From positions 1-8,867 of the forward strand of contig JAZNJX010000071.1 of NCBI GenBank assembly GCA_045578245.1: a stretch of DNA of 8,867 bases, in the 5' to 3' direction. A program made the translations under genes and the position numbers. This document shows, piece after piece, positions 5,537 to 8,867 of the stretch; position 1 is the stretch's first letter; every line of letters starts with the position of its first letter. This DNA is from Fimenecus sp045578245 (GTDB lineage: Bacteria; Bacillota; Clostridia; Oscillospirales; Acutalibacteraceae). The notes below the pieces were generated by a model. The model did not search any database. It was not told where the DNA came from and was given only the letters and a program-made list of their open reading frames with translations.

Positions 5537-6046
5537 ATGAACAAAAAAAGGACTATGTTTATAGTCGAATCAGCGGTTATTGCCGCACTTTATGCAGGAT
5601 TGACATACGCTGCAAGTTTGCTTAATCTTGCCTATGGCAGTATCCAGTTCCGATTTTCGGAAGCACTGACAATTCTTGCAACACTTACCCCTGCTGCAAT
5701 TCCGGGACTTACAATCGGTTGCTTTTTAGGTAACATCACAAGTCCCTACGGATTGATTGACATTGTGTGTGGAACTCTTGCAACATTCCTTGCAGCAGTT
5801 TTATCCTACACCATAAGAAAAGTGACAATAAAGAGTCTGCCATTACTCTCTCCCCTTTTCCCGGTACTTACTAATGCGGTAATCGTGGGAATTGAAATCA
5901 CATTATTTATGCCTGAGGGATTTAAAATGCAAGCATTCTTAATCAATGCGACGCAGATTGCAATAGGACAGTTTGTTATGTGCTACGGACTCGGATTACC
6001 ATTATATAATGTAATAAGAAAAACAAAAATTTATAAGAAGATATAA
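5537..6046 (+). CDS. queT: Queuosine-precursor ECF transporter substrate-binding subunit QueT
   Basis: 169 residues, hydrophobic, five to six membrane spans. Family features: MFIVESAVIAALYAGLTYAA near the N terminus, then YGSIQFRFSEALTILATLTPAAIPGLTIGCFLGN (about 32-65), SPYGLIDIVCGTLATFLAA, and a C-terminal NATQIAIGQFVMCYGLGLPL. QueT (DUF988/COG4708) is the S component of an energy-coupling-factor transporter for a queuosine precursor such as preQ1 or queuine; the shared ATPase/transmembrane module is encoded elsewhere. The frame opens at an ATG at 5486, but those 17 codons lie in the leader pseudoknot. GGAG at 5525-5528, 8 nt before the ATG at 5537, fixes the start. Likely regulated by that leader at the level of translation. 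Confidence 0.93.
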   Translation: MNKKRTMFIVESAVIAALYAGLTYAASLLNLAYGSIQFRFSEALTILATLTPAAIPGLTIGCFLGNITSPYGLIDIVCGTLATFLAAVLSYTIRKVTIKSLPLLSPLFPVLTNAVIVGIEITLFMPEGFKMQAFLINATQIAIGQFVMCYGLGLPLYNVIRKTKIYKKI

Positions 6047-6050
6047 AAAT

Positions 6051-6079
6051 AGCGTGATAACCAAATTGGCTATCACGCT
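6051..6079. terminator. Bidirectional intrinsic terminator between convergent genes
   Basis: Nine-pair stem AGCGTGATA/TATCACGCT (6051-6059 with 6071-6079), extended by CCA/TGG across one mismatch. On the plus strand it is followed by TTAATTTTTAAC and ends queT. On the minus strand it is followed by ATTTTTAT and ends the 6091-7314 gene. Confidence 0.88.
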
Positions 6080-6090
6080 TAATTTTTAAC

Positions 6091-7314
6091 TTAAAATGTT
6101 TTCATCTTGGCTATATAAGCATCCTTATTTATGCCAACTGTATAATTGTCTATCGCCTTTTTCTTCAATTTTATAAACTGTGGTATTACAGCCTCAAAAT
6201 CTAAAGATTGAAGATCAGCCTCACTAACCTCCAGATGGTTAACAGGGTCATAATTCATCTTGATAGTATATGTTGCATAGTTAGGAGTTGTATTATCCAC
6301 ACTCTCAACTGCTACATTGTACTTTGATGCATCAACACCACCATTTACACCCGATAACATCTCCACTGGTTGGTAGGTTACACTATAATCAAAGTACAAG
6401 CCAGTTTCTGTTTCTATTTTATCAGCCCTTGCTGACAAATCTTTATACACTGTACTTGAAAGTTCACGAGAATTAACGCCATTCTTTCCAAACAAAGAAC
6501 GAACATAAGCCTTTTCCGCCTCTATTATCTCCTTTGGCATATCATAAGCATATTTCATTTCAATTTGTGAGTATGCCCATGTTGTTCTTCGTATTGCCTC
6601 ATTTCTTGCATTTTGGTCAGGCTTTAATGTACCGTCAGCAAGCATTTTATAAATTATTTGTCTGCTTGTATTTGTGTAACGACTAATGCAATTTGAAGCC
6701 AATGTCTCATTATTTGTCCAACTTGGGTCATAGTATCCGCCTGATGAACTTGGAGTAATACCATACTTTTTAGCCATCATATCTGTCCAGTAAAACTCTT
6801 TTTCCAATTCTATTGCCTTATTCATAGCAGCATAATTGTCGACTGATTCATCAAAATACTTCTGTGGGGCATACATTGTTAATACTGAATAACTGACATT
6901 TTTACCTTTATAAAGTTTTGCGCTATTTAAAGCAATATAAGAATACTGAGGCATATATATTCTTTGACCATTGATTTTCAAAAGTGCTTCACCTGTTATG
7001 TATGTAATTTTATTATTAACAGGTTTTTGTGGTGAACCTCCATTGTTATTCTTGTCCTGAGTTGGAGTTTCGTCTTTTGAATTGTCAGGCTCTGAACTTG
7101 ACTCATTTTCACTACTTTCAGGTTCTTCAGGTGTTTCAGATGTTTCTGGCAACTCAGTTGTCTGAGTTGTTGACGAACCTTGAGGGCTTTGCTCATAATT
7201 ATTGTTCCTTTTATCAGTTGTAAGAACAACTGCAACAACACATGCTACAACAACACAAATTACTGAAATAACAGTAACCAATATCTTATTTTTCTTATTT
7301 TTAATCCACTCCAT
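6091..7314 (-). CDS. Membrane-anchored extracytoplasmic protein, possible SurA-like N-domain
   Basis: 407 residues. A short basic N terminus and one hydrophobic span (11-32) act as an uncleaved signal anchor. A low-complexity Ser/Thr/Glu/Pro/Asn linker follows (about 34-101, e.g. ELPETSETPEEPESSENES), which should lift the rest through the cell wall. The folded part begins ITGEALLKINGQRIYMPQYSYIAL (106-129). This resembles the first strand-helix of SurA/PrsA-type chaperone domains (VNGE.I...E pattern), and the following long helices fit that reading. No parvulin catalytic domain is recognisable. The C terminus is not assigned. TAGGAGA (plus strand 7321-7327) precedes the ATG. It is a single-gene unit with its own promoter and terminator. 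Function is unknown; folding or protein-handling outside the membrane is a guess. Confidence 0.8.
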   Translation of the reverse strand: MEWIKNKKNKILVTVISVICVVVACVVAVVLTTDKRNNNYEQSPQGSSTTQTTELPETSETPEEPESSENESSSEPDNSKDETPTQDKNNNGGSPQKPVNNKITYITGEALLKINGQRIYMPQYSYIALNSAKLYKGKNVSYSVLTMYAPQKYFDESVDNYAAMNKAIELEKEFYWTDMMAKKYGITPSSSGGYYDPSWTNNETLASNCISRYTNTSRQIIYKMLADGTLKPDQNARNEAIRRTTWAYSQIEMKYAYDMPKEIIEAEKAYVRSLFGKNGVNSRELSSTVYKDLSARADKIETETGLYFDYSVTYQPVEMLSGVNGGVDASKYNVAVESVDNTTPNYATYTIKMNYDPVNHLEVSEADLQSLDFEAVIPQFIKLKKKAIDNYTVGINKDAYIAKMKTF

Positions 7315-7370
7315 ATAAATTCTCCTAATACGTTTAATTGTTATTATGATAGCACTTTTCTGACATCACA

Positions 7371-7399
7371 ATTCTATCAAAATTCTTATTCAATAGCAA
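7371..7399 (-). promoter_or_regulatory. Promoter of the membrane-anchored protein gene
   Basis: Minus-strand -35 TTGCTA (7394-7399), 17-nt spacer and -10 TAGAAT (7371-7376) with a TG extended -10. Start expected near 7364, giving a leader of about 50 nt. Confidence 0.6.
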
Positions 7400-7489
7400 G
7401 AAAATTGCAAAATTGTATATTTTAATGACAAAAAAGATAAATCCTCAAAAATAACATATCTTATTTCATAATAAATTCCCCCATAAACT
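7400..7489. other. AT-rich spacer, nothing recognised
   Basis: Between the promoter at 7371-7399 and the terminator of the upstream RNA gene. I see no open frame with a ribosome binding site, no repeat and no clear hairpin. Confidence 0.6.
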
Positions 7490-7519
7490 AAAAAAGTGCG
7501 TCAGCCGAAGCCAACGCAC
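7490..7519 (-). terminator. UUCG-capped intrinsic terminator of the structured RNA
   Basis: On the minus strand, GTGCGTTGGC and GCTGACGCAC form a ten-pair stem (two G-U pairs; 7510-7519 with 7496-7505) capped by a C(UUCG)G tetraloop and followed by six U (7490-7495). This is a textbook Rho-independent terminator, yet the nearest protein gene upstream stops about 260 nt away. Confidence 0.93.
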
Positions 7520-7670
7520 GAAAAACACATAGCTCCAACTGTCGCCAAACAAAATTTCACATTCTCACCAAAAGCAAGGTATGCAAAACGGAGCATCTGC
7601 ATTTTTACCTGAATAAAGATAAAAACGCCTTGCCCATTGGTGACCAAAATACTATGAAATTTTGTTTGGC
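7490..7670 (-). ncRNA. Free-standing structured RNA, about 181 nt, 6S-like
   Basis: A promoter at 7677-7705 and a terminator at 7490-7519 delimit a transcript of about 181 nt with no credible coding frame. The 5' end GCCAAACAAAATTTCA (7655-7670) is perfectly complementary to 7544-7559, a 16-bp closing stem. Inside is an asymmetric bubble (11 nt at 7644-7654 against 5 nt at 7560-7564), then TCACCAA/TTGGTGA (7637-7643 with 7565-7571), a small internal loop, GCAAGG/CCTTGC (7628-7633 with 7574-7579), and a hairpin at 7600-7627. Length, long rod, central bubble and single-gene layout fit 6S RNA, the sigma-A RNA polymerase decoy. However, the terminal region looks branched, and about 54 nt including the terminator extend beyond the closing stem. 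Another structured RNA is possible. It does not show the SRP RNA, tmRNA or RNase P signatures. Confidence 0.75.
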
Positions 7671-7676
7671 AAATTT

Positions 7677-7705
7677 AGTTTACCACGCATTTTGAAAAAA
7701 ATCAA
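7677..7705 (-). promoter_or_regulatory. Promoter of the structured RNA
   Basis: Minus-strand -35 TTGATT (7700-7705), 17-nt spacer and -10 TAAACT (7677-7682). The expected start, about 7670, is exactly where the 16-bp closing stem begins, which supports both calls. Confidence 0.7.
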
Positions 7706-7745
7706 TGATTATGTTAAGATTCTTTATACACGTCAAATGACATAA

Positions 7746-7765
7746 GGCAGGCATGGAAGCCTGCC
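7746..7765 (-). terminator. Hairpin after the hemolysin III-like gene, possible terminator
   Basis: Perfect seven-pair GC-rich stem GGCAGGC/GCCTGCC with a 6-nt loop, 12 nt past the stop codon. The following minus-strand bases (TTATGTCATTTG) form only a poor U-tract, so termination may be weak or the hairpin may protect the 3' end. Confidence 0.55.
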
Positions 7766-7777
7766 ACTACACGATTG

Positions 7778-8446
7778 TTAAATGAAAATGAATTTATACA
7801 GATTTATAAAATGTATTGCTGCACCGATGATGACAAAGATGTGAAACACTGTATGAAAATACTTTTTCTTTGCGCCGATTGCGAATAATACAAGACCGAT
7901 TATATAAGCACCATTACCTGCAAGGACATATTTTACTCCAACCGGGTCAACCTTGTCACCAATTACAAACAAGGATGAAAATGCGCAAAAGCCGATTACA
8001 ATATAAAGCACCATTCTTATTGCTTTTGTTTTACTGAATGAAGTTAGTGTCAGTATAATTGAAACAACTGTTGCCACAAGGCAGATTAAAAATAATGTCC
8101 AACCGAGTGTATGGTTGATTGTTGCCACGGACAGAAGCATATATGGTGTGATTGTACCCATAAGCATAAAGTAAATTGCCGTATAATCAACCACTCTCAT
8201 CATTTTTTTAGCATTACTTAATGGTAATCCGTGATAAACGGATGAACATACAAAGACAATGAGCATTGAAACACAATATGCAAGTCCAATAGCAAGATAG
8301 TCCCATCTATGAAGTGAAATTGAACGCTGGACACATAGAAAAGACGCTACGAGTGCCAATACTGCACCAATAATATGAGTTACAGAGTTTAAAACCTCTT
8401 CTGTTTTTGTGTATTTTACGAATTCTATTGAATCAAGGTTTTTCAT
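7778..8446 (-). CDS. Hemolysin III / PAQR family membrane protein
   Basis: 222 residues with seven predicted spans, the usual size for the HlyIII/YqfA group. Landmarks: EEVLNSVTHIIGA (16-28), CSSVYHGLP (67-75) with His72, the RVVDYTAIYFMLMGTITPYML motif (84-104) with Asp87, and YFHTVFHIF (196-204) giving the His198-x3-His202 pair. Ser68, His72, Asp87, His198 and His202 are the conserved metal-site residues of the PAQR fold, so the site looks intact. Family members are proposed zinc-dependent hydrolases of lipid amides or effectors of membrane composition; cytolysis is reported for only a few. GGTAGGTGATAGG precedes the ATG. Single-gene unit with its own promoter. Confidence 0.93.
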   Translation of the reverse strand: MKNLDSIEFVKYTKTEEVLNSVTHIIGAVLALVASFLCVQRSISLHRWDYLAIGLAYCVSMLIVFVCSSVYHGLPLSNAKKMMRVVDYTAIYFMLMGTITPYMLLSVATINHTLGWTLFLICLVATVVSIILTLTSFSKTKAIRMVLYIVIGFCAFSSLFVIGDKVDPVGVKYVLAGNGAYIIGLVLFAIGAKKKYFHTVFHIFVIIGAAIHFINLYKFIFI

Positions 8447-8470
8447 CCTATCACCTACCTTACAAATAGT

Positions 8471-8500
8471 ATTATATTACAAAATAAAAGGACAAATCAA
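8471..8500 (-). promoter_or_regulatory. Promoter of the hemolysin III-like gene, overlapping the dnaJ terminator
   Basis: Minus-strand -35 TTGATT (8495-8500), 18-nt spacer and perfect -10 TATAAT (8471-8476). Start near 8464, leaving a leader of under 20 nt. The -35 box lies in the loop and 3' arm of the terminator hairpin at 8488-8513. Confidence 0.7.
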
Positions 8501-8513
8501 CCGATTTGCCCTT
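8481..8513 (-). terminator. Intrinsic terminator after dnaJ
   Basis: Eleven-pair stem (one G-U) AAGGGCAAATC/GATTTGTCCTT (8503-8513 with 8488-8498) with a 4-nt loop, followed by TTATTTT. It starts 7 nt after the dnaJ stop codon. Confidence 0.88.
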
Positions 8514-8520
8514 AATTTTT

Positions 8521-8867
8521 TCATTTCTTTTTCTTGCCGAAGAAGCTCTTTTTACCCTCACCAAGTCCTTCGTCAACATTAAATTCCATTGCAAGTTGTT
8601 TGATTAACTCACTTTGTTTATCTGTAAGTTTCTTTGGAATATCAACGATGATTCGTACAAGCTGGTCACCCTTGCCCATTCCACCACGGCTCTGGATACC
8701 ACGACCACGGAGTTTGAACACATCTCCCGGTTGTGTACCTGCGGGAACATTATATTCAACCTTACCGTCAAGAGTCGGCACCTGAATTGTACAACCCAAG
8801 GCAACCTGCATAAATGAAAGATGCACATCACACCAGACATTGTAGCCGTCACGCTCAAAAATCGGAT
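8521..8867 (-). CDS. dnaJ: Chaperone DnaJ (Hsp40), C-terminal part, cut by window edge
   Basis: The last 114 or so residues are visible. From the edge the frame reads PIFERDGYNVWCDVHLSFMQ and continues through VALGCTIQVPTLDGKVEYNVPAGTQPGDVFKLRGRGIQSRGG to a KKSFFGKKKK end. This is the second substrate-binding beta domain of DnaJ (with the PTLDG.V...VP.GTQPG signature) plus the C-terminal dimerisation helix. The J domain and zinc fingers lie beyond the right edge. DnaJ loads clients on DnaK and stimulates its ATPase. A GTG at 8824-8826 could be mistaken for a start, but the conserved domain clearly continues upstream of it. It is the last gene of its unit, closed by a terminator. Confidence 0.96.
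   Translation of the reverse strand, partial: PIFERDGYNVWCDVHLSFMQVALGCTIQVPTLDGKVEYNVPAGTQPGDVFKLRGRGIQSRGGMGKGDQLVRIIVDIPKKLTDKQSELIKQLAMEFNVDEGLGEGKKSFFGKKKK

Noticed and set aside
7029..7241. Frames on both strands inside the linker of the membrane-anchored protein
   Set aside because: Produced by the repetitive Ser/Thr/Glu codons of the real gene; no start signals.
7240..7242. Possible lipobox VVAC in the 6091-7314 protein (Cys25)
   Set aside because: The cysteine is in the middle of the hydrophobic span, followed by more hydrophobic residues, so a signal anchor is the better reading.
8521..8826. Free-standing small protein starting at the GTG at 8824-8826
   Set aside because: The frame continues to the window edge with clear DnaJ sequence (FERDGYNVWCDV), so this is the end of dnaJ.

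Overview
The window looks like chromosomal DNA from a low-GC Firmicute, most likely a gut-type Clostridia (Ruminococcaceae/Oscillospiraceae-like). The basis is the AT-rich codon use, strong GGAGG ribosome binding sites, consensus sigma-A promoters, the rpmG-secE-nusG-rplK-rplA order, a queT gene of the ECF vitamin-transporter type and a Mbeg1-like (DUF2974) hydrolase. Species cannot be fixed from the sequence alone.

Layout. Positions 1-2066 (minus strand) hold the transcription/translation operon: a near-perfect promoter (TTGACA-17-TACAAT), an RNA leader of about 100 nt, rpmG (49 codons), secE, nusG, rplK and the first 85 codons of rplA, which runs off the left edge. The rplK leader and the rplK-rplA gap carry the same compact structural motif, probably binding sites for autoregulation by ribosomal protein L1. 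Between nusG and rplK is a 12-bp tandem duplication that could form alternative hairpins. Positions 2089-4207 (minus) hold a membrane acyltransferase (family 3), a strong terminator, and a lipoprotein with its own promoter. Divergent from the lipoprotein, positions 4241-6046 (plus) carry a promoter, a lipase-like alpha/beta hydrolase, a small pseudoknot RNA resembling a preQ1-I riboswitch, and queT (queuosine-precursor transporter). A bidirectional terminator separates queT from the convergent gene at 6091-7314, a membrane-anchored extracytoplasmic protein with a SurA-like N-terminal segment.

Positions 7315-7777 contain no protein gene. They hold that gene's promoter and, on the minus strand, what looks like a complete free-standing structured RNA gene: promoter, about 181 nt of rod-like RNA closed by a 16-bp perfect stem, and a UUCG-capped intrinsic terminator. 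Size and architecture suggest 6S RNA or an uncatalogued structured RNA. Then come a hemolysin III/PAQR membrane protein (minus), with a promoter that overlaps the terminator of the preceding gene, and the C-terminal third of dnaJ (minus), cut by the right edge.

Most of the window is ordinary core genome. The non-coding pieces (the roughly 181-nt RNA, the queT leader pseudoknot and the paired L1-type leaders) deserve the closest attention. I saw no mobile element, CRISPR array, tRNA, rRNA or defence system.
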